NCBI GenBank assembly: GCA_963921195.1
Contig: OY992540.1
Location: 23,200,262-23,264,261 of the forward strand
Direction: 5' to 3'
Source: Pegoplata infirma
Taxonomy: Eukaryota; Arthropoda; Insecta; Diptera; Anthomyiidae
DNA length: 64,000 bases
Below, one piece after another: positions 42,301 through 53,163 of the stretch. The notes below the pieces were generated by a model. The model made no database searches. It saw only the letters and a program-made list of their open reading frames with translations, and was not told the origin of the DNA. Positions within the stretch are counted from its first letter, which is position 1; every line of letters begins with the position of its first letter. A program made the position numbers and the translations under genes.

Positions 42301-42618
42301 TTTTATCATCAAAAAAAAATTTTTTTATAAAAAAAAAAATACCAGCTTGTGAAAAAAGTTTTTTACCAGCTGGTATATAAAACGTAACATAATTTCTGTC
42401 ATCAACATTTTATTCACCAAAATTTTTTTTTAAAAAAAAAAAAAATTTTATCAAAAACTTTTTTCCTCAAAAGCTTCATAAATTTTTTTTGATCAAAAAA
42501 TTTATCCATCACAAAAATTCTTTTTCAAAATTCTTTTTTTTTTTTTTATCAAAAATTTTTTTTATTTACAAACTTTTTTTATTCAATTTTTTCATAATAA
42601 GTTTTTTCATCATTTTTT

Positions 42619-43593
42619 ATACCCTCCGCTCTAGTGATAGAGGGTATATATAAGTTTGTCATTCCGTTTGTAACACATCGAAATATTGGTCAAGACCCCA
42701 TAAAGTATATATATTCATGATCCTCGATCGATTTTAAGTCGATCTAGCGACGTCCGTCCGTCTGTCCAATAGAAAACACGTTAACTTTTAAAAGACTTCA
42801 CATAGGCTACTGAAGTTTGGCATACATGTTGGTCATTTACCTGGTCAGGTTGGTATTGCAATCCAGTCAAATCGGTCCAGTGGTTCAAAAGTTATGAGCA
42901 AAAGAGTATATTTCGGCAAGGGGTTTCCGCAAATTTACCAAATAAAAAACACGATAACTTTCGAAAAAAACAATAATGAGACTGCTGAAACGTGGTCTGT
43001 TTGGTATTGAATTTCAGCTCAATCGGTCAAGTGGTTCAAAAGTTATAATCAAAACCCCGAATTTCAGATTTTGTTCATCTTAAATACCTCGTGGTAAACA
43101 GGTTTTAAAAGCATTGGTGGTAACTAAGCAATGCTTTTCAAACTTTTTTAGTTTAAAAGCAATGCTTTTTAAACATGTTTAGTTTTAAAAGCATTGGTAA
43201 CTTAAAAATTACACTCGAAAAAAATTTTACACTCGAAAAAAATTTTACACTCGAAAAAAATTTTACAATCAAAAAAAATTTACACTCAAAAGAAAATTTA
43301 GTTTTTTTTTACAAAAATGTCAATATTTTGTGTACATACGTACGTGCATTCACTAAGAAATATTTTTACAGGAAAAAAACATTACACTCAAAAAAAGTTT
43401 TACACTCAAAAAAAAAAATAGCAATTTTTCTTTTTTTTTAAATGACAAAAAGAGAGTTTTTTACTCAAAATAAAATATTTCTAACCAAAATTGTTAATTT
43501 TTTTCACGTTAAAAATTTACTATCCTTTAAAAAAGACATTGTGGAGGGAATTCATAGATTCGGCAAAGTCGAATTTAACTTTTCTACTTGTTT
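42619..43593 (+). mobile_element. HINE/DINE-1-like element A8, full length
   Basis: It runs from the ATACCCTCCGCTCTAGTG hairpin to GATTCGGCAAAGTCGAATTT and ACTTGTTT. It has a short GTCY core (about 42752-42768) and the TTAAAAGCATTGGTAACTTA segment shared with A5. That segment is followed by three or more TTTACACTCGAAAAAAA units. The 88-codon frame reads those units. Confidence 0.8.
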
Positions 43594-44040
43594 TTTTCAT
43601 AAAATTTAGTTTTTTTCTGTTCACTAAATATTTTTTTTATCAAAAGATTTTTTTTATCACAAAATTTATTTTTTATTTTTTAATAAATTATTTTTGACTA
43701 AGTCTGAACTTCTTTTGATATAAAAATGTTCCAATTGTTTAACAAATGTAAAAAAAACAAGTCTGAGTGATTGATTTTTATATCCATCATAAAATTTTTT
43801 TTCAAAGTTTTGTTTTTTAATCAAAATTTTTTTCATTAATTTTTTTTAACAAAAATTTTTTTCATACAAATTTTTTTCATCAACATTTTTTTTATCAAAA
43901 CTATTTTTAATGATCAAAGAATTTTGTTTTATCAAAAAAAAAAATTAAATTTTTTTTAACTGAAGTTTTTTATTTATTTCGGTTTGATTCCATATTAATT
44001 ATTTCTGAGAAACTATAATTTTTGTTGTACTATGAGAAAA

Positions 44041-44150
44041 TTTAAAAAAATTAATTGAAGATACAGGCTTAGTGGAGATTTCGACAGCTTTCGGAAGAAA
44101 CCACCATTTCTTCGTCAGCACTCTTCGATTGTCACTGTAGGTGTGTAAGA
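44041..44150 (-). mobile_element. Penelope-like terminal hairpin signature (fragment)
   Basis: On the minus strand: CTGACGAAGAAA, loop TGGTGG, TTTCTTCCGAAAGC, then TGTCGAAATC. GAAGAAA/TTTCTTC (44094-44113) is a perfect 7-bp stem. CTGACGA..stem..CGAAA..GTC resembles the hammerhead-ribozyme-like motif reported in the terminal repeats of Penelope-like retroelements, but the spacing is not canonical: extra bases lie between stem II and GAAA, and stem III is minimal. No reverse transcriptase is present nearby. The surrounding 44150-44350 is unique in the window. Confidence 0.4.
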
Positions 44151-44836
44151 TTAAAATCAGCTATTTAAACGTACATTAAGGTGAAAAAGGTTACGAGAAA
44201 CATATTAGATTTTATTGCCCATATGCTATCGTTTAGCACGAACTTAATCAATCTATTTTTAACTTTTCTAAAACAGATATAATTTCTTACACTGTAGAAG
44301 ATTTTCTGAGAGTTGCAACCCTTAGTAGGACTTTTCAAGTCTTTTATGAAAAGCGTATGTACATTAAATTTTTTTTCGCCAAAAAATATTTTTCATCAAA
44401 ATTTTTTTTTTTTTCAAAAAATTATTTTTTATTAAAAAAAATTTTTCATCAACTTTATTTTTTTTTTCATCAAAAATGTTTTTCCTTTAAAAAAAATTAT
44501 ATTTTTTATCAAAACTTTTGTTTGTTATTTTTTCACCAAATTCCTTTTTACTAGATCTGAATGTCTCTTGGAATAAAAATTTTCCATTTAATTAACAAAA
44601 GTACAAAAAACAAATATGAGTGGTTAATGCGTCTGTGCAAATTTTAATACCGTCCAATTGTAAAAAAACCTTTTTTGCATTGAACATACACGCCCTCAAA
44701 AGGGGCGGACCGAAAAATTTTATTTTTAAGTCCGCTGGGCACAATTTGGCATTTTTAGAGGTTGGTTTAGTTCTTCAAGGGAAGGTTTTCTCCCTGGCCC
44801 GTTTTCACCCATTTAAGAACTTAACCAGCCAATGCG

Positions 44837-46290
44837 CACACTAAAAAAAAACTTGTAAAATTACTGGAAAAGTCCCGTTATCCCATTTTACCAATATTTG
44901 AAAGCTTTTCTTGTTTTTTAACAAAAAAAAAATTTAAACAAATTTTCTATCGAAATATAAATTTCTCTTTGTAGTCTTACAATTTGTTTTTTTAAATGTA
45001 CAAATTTTCAAGGTAATTTTACAAAAAAAGTCTAGTTAAGTCATAAGAATTCCTTCTAAGTATTATTGTATCAAAAAAGTTGTAAATTTACAATTTTATT
45101 TGTAAAAAACTTGTAAAATTACAAAAAAGCTCGTAATTTTGACTAAAAATTCTTGTTAAATTGAAGGTACACTGATAGAAATTTGTACATCACAATAATG
45201 AAAATCTACATTAATGTTATGAAAAATTACGTTAAAAAGGAACCTATGTAGGGTTTCATTGAATTAATGAAATGGGTATCATAAATGTAATTGCAAGAAC
45301 AAGTTTCATTAAATTAATGAAAATTGTTCATACAAAATATAAATTGTATTTTATGAAAATGTTTCATTACTTTAATGAAAAAAGTATTTAATTCTTATGA
45401 AATACTTTCATTGAATAAATCCTACTTTTTATTTTTGAAATGAAATACTTTTATTGAATAAATGTTTATATTTAAAATGAAATATATGTATGAAATTGTT
45501 AAGATCTTTTTATAGAATTAAAAATAGTAAAAAAATGTTTTCACTTATTGTTAGTTTTCTCGCACAAAATTTTACTCCAACCTTAAATTTTAATACATAA
45601 TTAAAACCACGAACTAATATAAAACATCACAAAAATTAGTTAATTAATAATTTAGTTTTTATTTAAAATTTCGTAAAAAAAAATTTGCAAAAATCACAAA
45701 ATAACCAAGTTAAAAAAAACTTTCACATATTTTTAATTTTATCTATAGATTTCACTCAGTTTTCTCACACAAAATTTTACTATAACGTTTACTTTTAATA
45801 CATAAGTAAAACCCCGAAATAATTTAAAACAACGTGAGTTTAATAAATACTTATAATTAATAAACATTTCATTTTAAATTTCGTAAAAAAAATCTTGGAA
45901 AAAATCATGCTCTAATCAGCTGTTTTTTGCGCGCGTAAACTAACAGACTAAACAGACGCGACACGACAAGTGTCAAAAAACAGAAAATTTTGTAAACAAA
46001 GTTTAATGAAATTTTTTAATGAAACTACGAAATCTAATGAATCAAAATTAATGAATATCTTGCACAATATGTATGAAATTTCATTCAGCATATGAAAAAT
46101 TTCATTGTTGCAATGAACCAAGGTTAATGAATTCCATTCATTAGTGATATGAAGCGTTTTTCTATCAGTGTAGACAAAATCTAGTAAAGTCATTGTTTTT
46201 ATTTTTACAAGCTTTTTACCAATAAAATTGTAACTTTTTTTAAAAACTAAATTACAAACAATTTTGGTAATTTTACAAGATTTTTTTTGG
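44837..46290. mobile_element. R3 MITE, second copy, carrying a 1-kb MITE
   Basis: Left CACTAAAAAAAAACTTGTAA and right, inverted, AAAAAAAATCTTGTAAAATT, with internal TTGTAAAATTACAAAAAAGC as at 7227-7260. The junctions with B3 show some loss of host sequence. The 1,001-bp element at 45170-46170 interrupts it. Confidence 0.65.
45170..46170. mobile_element. 1,001-bp TA-flanked MITE (CACTGATAGAAA termini)
   Basis: CACTGATAGAAA (45170-45181) and its exact inverse (46159-46170) are bounded by TA (45168-45169 and 46171-46172). The ends are rich in TTCATTNNNTTAATGAAA palindromic modules. The middle has a diverged ~205-bp direct duplication (TCTCGCACAAAATTTTAC at 45558, TCTCACACAAAATTTTAC at 45763). 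The 81-codon minus frame has no known domain. Confidence 0.8.
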
Positions 46291-46385
46291 TTCGGGAGCC
46301 TAGCAGTTTTGGTTTGGACCGCAATGTGCTTTCCTCAGACGAACCTATAGACGAACGTCGCCAGAATGTGTTAAATTCTATTAGG

Positions 46386-47060
46386 GTATTTTTAAAAATA
46401 TTACTTAAATAATAATATTAAAGTCTGTTACTGCAAACCTCTTCAATAATAAAATTTATATAAATGTTTAAATATTTAATCTGTGATCCACCAATTTTCC
46501 CCTCTTACATAGTCTCTCAATTATTTCCTTGTCTGTTTTTCTTCTCAATATAAATATAATTGTTCTAATGAAAAGCATTTTCGTACATCACTCTTCCTTT
46601 TAAACCATATTTGTACTTTTAAATATTTTATTAGTTTTTCGTCTACTGGTTTTAATCATATTATTTTTTTTTTTCAAACTTCTGATAAATCATTAAAACA
46701 ATAAAATAGAGAGAGAGAAAAAAACTTTTTTGGTGCCACATTTATGTGGTCGAAATACTAAAACGAACAAAAAGACAGAACCACATTTTATATTGAAAAC
46801 AAAATAATAAAAAAAATATTAAAAAAGATAAAAATTTCAGCATTATTTTATATAATTTGAAAACTTTTTTTTGCTAAAAAAAAAAAACAATTGAATCAGT
46901 AAAACCACAAAAATAAAAATATAAAACTTATACTTTGTAGAAAAATAAATCGATAAAAAAAAAGAATTTAAGCAAATTATTTGGCCCCAATAAAATCAAA
47001 GCTATGTGAAAAAAAAACAACACAAAAATTATAACTATTCACCAACCAAACACATTTTTA
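46386..47060. other. Unique-looking AT-rich sequence, no feature seen
   Basis: It includes a short inverted pair GTGCCACATTTATGTGGTCG near 46733, which folds only weakly. No coding is seen. Confidence 0.4.
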
Positions 47061-47325
47061 CTGCTTTTTGTATGTCAGTGCACTATGGGTCAGCAAAAGA
47101 GTGGGGAAAGAAAATTTCTTCCGAAAATTAAATAGTGACTGAATTCGGAAACCTGATATCAGATTTTAAAAATTAAAAAAGAACAATTTCAACTACTTTT
47201 TGTTTATCAGCGCACTATGGGCCAGCGGAAGAGTGGGGAAGCAAAATTACCTCCAAAACCTAAATAGTGACTAGATTCGGATACCGGATATCAGATTTTT
47301 AAAATTAAATAACACCAATTTAATT
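47061..47325 (+). repeat. Two-copy tandem repeat, ~132-bp unit
   Basis: CTGCTTTTTGTATGTCAGTG (47061) and CTACTTTTTGTTTATCAGCG (about 47193) start two units. Both read on through CACTATGGG(T/C)CAGC, AGAGTGGGGAA, AAATAGTGACT and ATATCAGATTTT. The array joins the 47-bp satellite on the right. It also shares CTGATATCAGATTTT-like text with the window's first repeat. Confidence 0.7.
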
Positions 47326-47334
47326 TGGCGGAGT

Positions 47335-49150
47335 ATACCTTCCATCATCAAAATATCGATAACACCAATATATACCAATATATCAATATATCGATAACTT
47401 TACAATTTTCTAAAGAAAATTATGTATTATCGATATATCGATAACTATAAAATTTTCTATAGAAAATTTGGTGTTGTCAATACAATTTTCTATAGAAATT
47501 TTTGAGTTATCGATATATCGATAACTATACAATTTTCTATAGAAAATTTTGTGTCGTCGATATATTGATAACTATACAATTTTCAATAGAAAATTTTGTG
47601 TTATCGATATATCGATAACTATACAATTTTCTATAGAAAATTTTGTGTTATCGATATATCGATAACTATACAATTTTCTATAGAAAATTTGTGTTATCGA
47701 TATATCGATAACTATACAATTTATCGATAACTACGCAATTTTCTATAAAAAATTTTGTGTTATCGATATATCGAAAACTATACAATTTCCTATAGAAAAT
47801 TTTGTGTTATCGATATATCGATAACTATACAATTTTCTATAGAAAATTTTGTGTTATCGATATATCGATAACTATAAAATTTTCTATAGAAAATTTAGTG
47901 TTATCGATATATCGATAATCATACAATTTTCTATAGAAAATTTTGTGTTATTGATATATCGATAACTATAAAATTTTCTATAGAAAATTTTGTGTTTCGA
48001 TGTATCGATAACTATAAAATTTTCTATAGAAAATTTTGTGTTATCGATATATCGATAACTATAAAATTTTCTATAGAAAATTTTGTGTTATCGATATATC
48101 GATAACTATAAAATTTTCTATAGAAAATTTTATGTTATCGATATATCGATTTTGTGTTATATAAAATTTTCTATAGAAAATTTTATGTTATCGATATATC
48201 GATAACTATTAAATTTTCTATAGAAAATTTTGTGTTATCGACATATCGATAACTATAAAATTTTCTATAGAACATTTTGTGTTATCGATATATCGAAAAC
48301 TATAAAATTTTCTATAGAAAATTTTGTGTTATCGATATATCGATAACTATAAAATTTTCTATAGAAAATTTTGTGTTATCGATATATCGATAACTATACA
48401 TTTTTCTGTGGAAAATTTTATGTTATCGATATATCGATAACTATTAAATTTTCTATAGAAAATTTTGTGTTATCGATATATCGATAACTATAAAATTTTC
48501 TAAAGAAAATTTTGTGTTATCGATATATCGATAACTATAAAATTTTCTATAGAAAAATTTGTGTTATCGATATATCAATAACTCTAAAATTTTTTATAAA
48601 AAATGTTGCTTCATCGATACATATTTGAGTTATCGAAATATCAATAACACATCAGTTTTCCATAGAAAATGTGTTATCGATAACAGTACAATTTTTTATA
48701 GAAAATTTTGTTTTATCAATATATTGATAACTATAAAATGTTCTTTAGAAAATTTCGATGACTTTATAATTTTCTTAAGAAATTTTTGTGTTGTCGATAT
48801 ATCGATAACTTACAATTTTGTGTTATCGATATATCAATAACTTAGCGATTTTCTATAGAAAATTTTGTGCTGTCGATCTATTTATTACTATAATTTAATT
48901 TTCTATAGAAATTTTCTGCCATTAACACACTTTTCTATAGAAAACCGTGTGTCATCATTATATCGATAACTACCATTTTCTATAAAAAAAATTGTGTTAT
49001 CGATAACTATTTAATTTTCCATAGAAAATGTTGTTTATATACAATTTTCTGTAGAAAATTTAGTGTTATCGATAACTATACAATTTTCTACAGAAAATTT
49101 TATGTTATCGATAACTATACAATCTTGTATAGAAAATTTTGTGTTATATA
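47335..49150 (+). repeat. 47-bp satellite of paired palindromes (DRE-like), main block
   Basis: The unit holds TTATCGATATATCGATAA (perfect 18-bp palindrome), a CTATA(C/A)A linker, AATTTTCTATAGAAAATT (perfect 18-bp palindrome) and TTGTG. The 47-bp spacing is exact between many neighbours, for example 47601 and 47648. About 35-38 units are visible. The centre (47600-48560) is quite uniform and both edges are degenerate. TATCGATA appears twice per unit at 8-bp spacing. The 93-codon frame near the end is satellite. Confidence 0.9.
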
Positions 49151-49389
49151 TACAGTGGCGGGTACAGCTTTTGGGTTTGGGGGGGGAATTTTTTTTTTTT
49201 ACTTCGAAAAAAAAAATATAAATTTACCTATGTTGGACGGGCAAAAACAGGGATTCTTTTTTTGATAAAATCATCAAATTCAAAAGTTTTTGCTGTAGGA
49301 GGTTTGTTTTTTCATGATCATAAGTATTTCGTTTAGATCATTTTGTTTTAATTTGTCTAAAAAGAAAATTGTACATTTTCGTATACATA

Positions 49390-50767
49390 GAAATACTCTC
49401 AGATTCTAACAAATTTGACGCATAAAAAGTCAAAATCTAAGACTTCTTCTTTACAAAAAATGTCTCAAAATCTGAGACTTTTTTTGTATAAAAAATTTTC
49501 AGATTCTAACTTTTTTCCACAAAAAAATCTAAGATTCTGAAACCTTTTATAGAAAGTATCTTATATTTTAAAGCATTTTTAATATATTTTTCTTATAGAA
49601 AAGGTCTCAAGTTAGTATATTTGTTTCGTACTGAAAAAAATTTATATTCTGAGACCGTTTTTCTATAGAAAACGTTTCAGATTCTGAGACTTTTTTCCTA
49701 AAGAAAGAGTTTCAAATTCTCAGACCTTTTTCCTATAGAAAAAGTCTCAGATTCTTAGACCTTTTTTTGTGAAAAAAGTCTCTGATTCTGAGACCTTTTT
49801 CCTATAGAAAAAGTTTCAGATTCTTAGACCTTGATCTTTTTAGAAAAAGTCCCAGATTCTGAGACCTTATTCCTAAAAAAGTCTCAGATTCTCAGACCTT
49901 TTTCTCATAGAAAAAGTGTTAGATTCTGAGAGCTTTTTCTTATAGATTTTCCTAAAGAAAAAGTCTCAGATTATAAGACCCTATTCCTATAGAAAAAGTC
50001 TGAGATTGTGAAACTCTTTCTAAAAGAAAAGGTACCAGATTATGAGACCTTTTCTTAGCTATATTCTAAGTATGAGTATAAGATTCTGTCACTTTTTTTC
50101 TATGATTTTGAGACCTTTTTCCTATAGAAAAAGTCCTAGATTTTGAGACCTGTTTCCTATAGAAAAAGTCTCAGATTCTGAGACATTTTCCCTATAGAAA
50201 AATTCTTTAATTCTGGGATTCTGAGACCTTATTCCTATAAAAAAGTCTTAGATTCTAACAATAAGACCTTTTTCCAGAAGAAAAAGTCTCAGATTCTGTG
50301 ACCTTCATCCAATTGAGAAAGTTTAAACTTCTGAGACTTTTTTTCAACAAAAAAAAGTCTCTGACTTTGAGACATTTTTCTTTTTAAAAAAGACTAAGAT
50401 TCTGAGACCTTTTTCCTTAGAATAAGTCTGAAATTAAGAGATTCTGATACCTTTTTCCCATAGAAAAAGTCTCAGATTCTTATGCCTTTTTCATTTCGAA
50501 AAAGTCTCAGATTCTTATACCTTTTTCTTTTCAAAAAAGTATCAGATTCTGCGACCGTTTTCCTATAAATAAGTCTCAAATTTTAAGACCCATAGACAAA
50601 TACTCAGATTCTGAGACTTTTAGAATTTGTGAATTCTTCTTCAAAAATCCGAAAAAGAAAATTTTTTAGAATGTGATAAATTTTAGAGTTTCTCTGCACC
50701 TTTTCTATAAAAAAAAGTCTCAGAATCTGGAAACTTTTTAATATGTCTCAGATTCTAAGACCTTTTT
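49390..50767 (+). repeat. Degenerate 35-bp satellite, block 2
   Basis: Units like AAAAAGTCTCAGATTCTGAG then ACCTTTTTCCTATAG, with ACC where the 56890 block has ACATT. They are more diverged than that block. The tract resumes at 51457 beyond B2 (TAGAATAAGTCTCGAATTC). Confidence 0.75.
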
Positions 50768-51456
50768 ATACCCTCCAACCACAGTATGGGGGTATACTCA
50801 CTTTGTCATTCCGTGTGTAACATATCGAAATATCGGTCGGGGACCCCACAAAGTATATATAATATTGATCCATGATAGAATCTAAGACATTCTAGCGATG
50901 TCCGTCCGTCCGTCCGTCCGTCTGTAGAAATAACGATGCAGTCCAAACCAAAAGAGTTAGACCCCTGAAATTGGGCAAGAATATCTCTTATGTTACTGGT
51001 AAGGTTAAGTTCGAAGATGGGCGAAATCGGACCAGGGGGAAAAAAGTTCCCCCTTAAAGAACTAAAACGACCCCTAAAAAATATGATATTTTTACGAGTT
51101 TTTTTTAATTTTTGCTCAACTTATGTAACATTTGTGTGCCATATTATGTTCATAGACCTGCGCTTGGACCAAGGGGGTTAGGAAATTCGATTTTTTTCAG
51201 GCCGCCCCCCTTTGGGGGCGTGGTTATAGAAATTAATTAAAAATAACGATAAAATTTTTTTATTTAAGCGTCAATATCATAAACAAATAATTTGTAAACA
51301 TATAAAGCGGGGTTACAGGTGTCCCCACCAACTGCACCGACCCCCCCCCCCTTACCAAAAAAAAAGACGCCCCTGCAATTTTTTTTTTTTTAATTTTTAA
51401 CGTGTTGGAGGGTATAAAAGATTCGGCACAGCCGAATTTAACACTCTTACTTGTTT
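50768..51456 (+). mobile_element. HINE subfamily B, copy B2, inserted in the 35-bp satellite
   Basis: Starts ATACCCTCCAACCACAG and ends with the perfect ATTCGGC-ACA-GCCGAAT hairpin, then ACACTCTTACTTGTTT. The GTCY core is at about 50899-50925. The satellite reads CTAAGACCTTTTT before and CTTATAGAATAAGTCTC after, so the insertion fell in the T-run of one unit with no duplication longer than T residues. That is the pattern expected for Helentron-type insertion at TT. GC-rich GCCGCCCCCCTTTGGGGGCG (51201) and a C-run (51342) match B1's G-run. Confidence 0.8.
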
Positions 51457-51740
51457 CTTATAGAATAAGTCTCGAATTCCGACACATTTTTGCTATAGAA
51501 AAGTCTCAGATTTTTTACAAAGAAAAAATTTTCAATCCTCAAATATTTTCTTTTAGGGATTTTAGTAGAAAAATTCTCAAAATATAAGTACTATTAAAAG
51601 ATAGCCAAATTCATAATAAGATTGACATATATTTTTTCACAGAAAATTTTCAGATTGAGTCACATTTTTTACTTTAAAAATTTAAAAATTTTCCCTATAA
51701 AAATTTTCAGAATTTTTTATATGAAAAATTTTCGGATTTC
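51457..51740 (+). repeat. Degenerate 35-bp satellite, block 2 continued
   Basis: Continuation after B2: AAGTCTCGAATTCCGACACA, TATAGAAAAGTCTCAGATTT, then increasingly poor AAAATTTTCAGA units. Confidence 0.55.
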
Positions 51741-51768
51741 GAGATAATTTTCATTCGGAATTTTTTTT

Positions 51769-51865
51769 TTAAAATTTCCTTCTTTCTTTTTTCCTCCTTT
51801 TTCTTCCTTTTTCTTTCTTTTTTTCTTTTTTTTCTCTTTTTTTTCCTCTTTTTTTTTCTTTCTGA
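51769..51865 (+). repeat. Polypyrimidine (CTTTT)n tract
   Basis: About 97 bases almost only C and T in CTTT/CCTTTTT patterns. The Lys-rich minus frames (92 and 73 codons) are this tract read on the other strand. Confidence 0.8.
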
Positions 51866-51924
51866 AATTCGGTCTGGGGGGGGAAATTTCCCCTTTTTCC
51901 CCCCCCTTGTACCCGCGCATGTAT

Positions 51925-52090
51925 ATATAGCTATACAATTTTCCATAGAAAATTTTGTGTTATCGATATATCGAAAACTATACAATTTTCTATAGAAAAT
52001 TTTGTGTTATCGATATATCGATAACAATACAGCTTTCTATAGATAATTTTAATTTAGCGATATATCGATAACTTAAAACTTTTCTACAGA
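51925..52090 (+). repeat. 47-bp satellite, distal block
   Basis: About three and a half units (CTATACAATTTTC(C/T)ATAG, TTATCGATATATCG) in the same orientation and order as 47335-49150. They lie directly before the hexanucleotide array. It is the far side of the array interrupted at 49153. Confidence 0.85.
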
Positions 52091-52098
52091 AAAAAAAA

Positions 52099-53163
52099 TT
52101 AATGTTAATGTTAATGTTAATGTTAATGTTAATGTTAATGTTAATGTTAATGTTAATGTTAATGTTAATGTTAATGTTAATGTTAATGTTAATGTTAATG
52201 TTAATGTTAATGTTAATGTTAATGTTAATGTTAATGTTAATGTTAATGTTAATGTTAATGTTAATGTTAATGTTAATGTTAATGTTAATGTTAATGTTAA
52301 TGTTAATGTTAATGTTAATGTTAATGTTAATGTTAATGTTAATGTTAATGTTAATGTTAATGTTAATGTTAATGTTAATGTTAATGTTAATGTTAATGTT
52401 AATGTTAATGTTAATGTTAATGTTAATGTTAATGTTAATGTTAATGTTAATGTTAATGTTAATGTTAATGTTAATGTTAATGTTAATGTTAATGTTAATG
52501 TTAATGTTAATGTTAATGTTAATGTTAATGTTAATGTTAATGTTAATGTTAATGTTAATGTTAATGTTAATGTTAATGTTAATGTTAATGTTAATGTTAA
52601 TGTTAATGTTAATGTTAATGTTAATGTTAATGTTAATGTTAATGTTAATGTTAATGTTAATGTTAATGTTAATGTTAATGTTAATGTTAATGTTAATGTT
52701 AATGTTAATGTTAATGTTAATGTTAATGTTAATGTTAATGTTAATGTTAATGTTAATGTTAATGTTAATGTTAATGTTAATGTTAATGTTAATGTTAATG
52801 TTAATGTTAATGTTAATGTTAATGTTAATGTTAATGTTAATGTTAATGTTAATGTTAATGTTAATGTTAATGTTAATGTTAATGTTAATGTTAATGTTAA
52901 TGTTAATGTTAATGTTAATGTTAATGTTAATGTTAATGTTAATGTTAATGTTAATGTTAATGTTAATGTTAATGTTAATGTTAATGTTAATGTTAATGTT
53001 AATGTTAATGTTAATGTTAATGTTAATGTTAATGTTAATGTTAATGTTAATGTTAATGTTAATGTTAATGTTAATGTTAATGTTAATGTTAATGTTAATG
53101 TTAATGTTAATGTTAATGTTAATGTTAATGTTAATGTTAATGTTAATGTTAATGTTAATGTTA
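52099..53163 (+). repeat. (TTAATG)n hexanucleotide array, left part (~1,065 bp)
   Basis: About 177 units of TTAATG without a single visible substitution or indel. The 400-codon (Asn-Ile), 369-codon (Thr-Leu) and 356-codon (Met-Leu) frames are this array read in different frames: six is a multiple of three, so no stop occurs. They are not genes. Confidence 0.97.

Larger units (their letters stand above)
42340..44550 (+). repeat. R2-like low-complexity repeat, copy d, split by HINE A8
   Basis: It starts with TACCAGCTGGTATATAAAAC and GTAACATAATT, like the R2 TTCACC(...)GGTGAATAAAACGTAAC block. It continues as TTTTTATCAAAAATTTTT tracts to 42618, then again at 43594-43980 and 44365-44550. The Phe-rich frames in these tracts are not genes. 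Confidence 0.45.
44608..46385 (-). mobile_element. HINE subfamily B, copy B3, split by R3, diverged
   Basis: Left part: AAACAAATATGAGTGGTTAA, ATACCGTCCAATTG and GTTCTTCAAGGGAAGGTTTT, parallel to B1 (GTTCTTCAAGGGGGAAATTT). Right part: GGAGCCTAGCAGTTTTGG, TTTCCTCAGACGAACCTATA and ACGAACGTCGCCAGAATG, parallel to B1's (GGACGG)n and ACATTCATAGAATG. The hairpin end is lost. The 74-codon frame at 44620-44844 is part of it. Confidence 0.6.
49153..51921. mobile_element. 2.77-kb composite block interrupting the 47-bp satellite
   Basis: The left edge CAGTGGCGGGTACAGC and, inverted, the right edge CATGCGCGGGTACAAG share GCGGGTACA. Both are followed inward by G-runs (GGGGGGGG near 49180, and the complement near 51895). 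TA flanks each side in a TATATA context. Satellite of the same 47-bp family resumes at 51925. Inside are degenerate 35-bp satellite (49390-50767 and 51457-51740), HINE B2 and a polypyrimidine tract. I infer an element that inserted in the satellite and was itself colonised. Confidence 0.55.

Noticed and set aside
51769..51985. Lys-rich nuclear protein frame on the minus strand
   Set aside because: It is a polypyrimidine tract read on the opposite strand and lies in satellite DNA.
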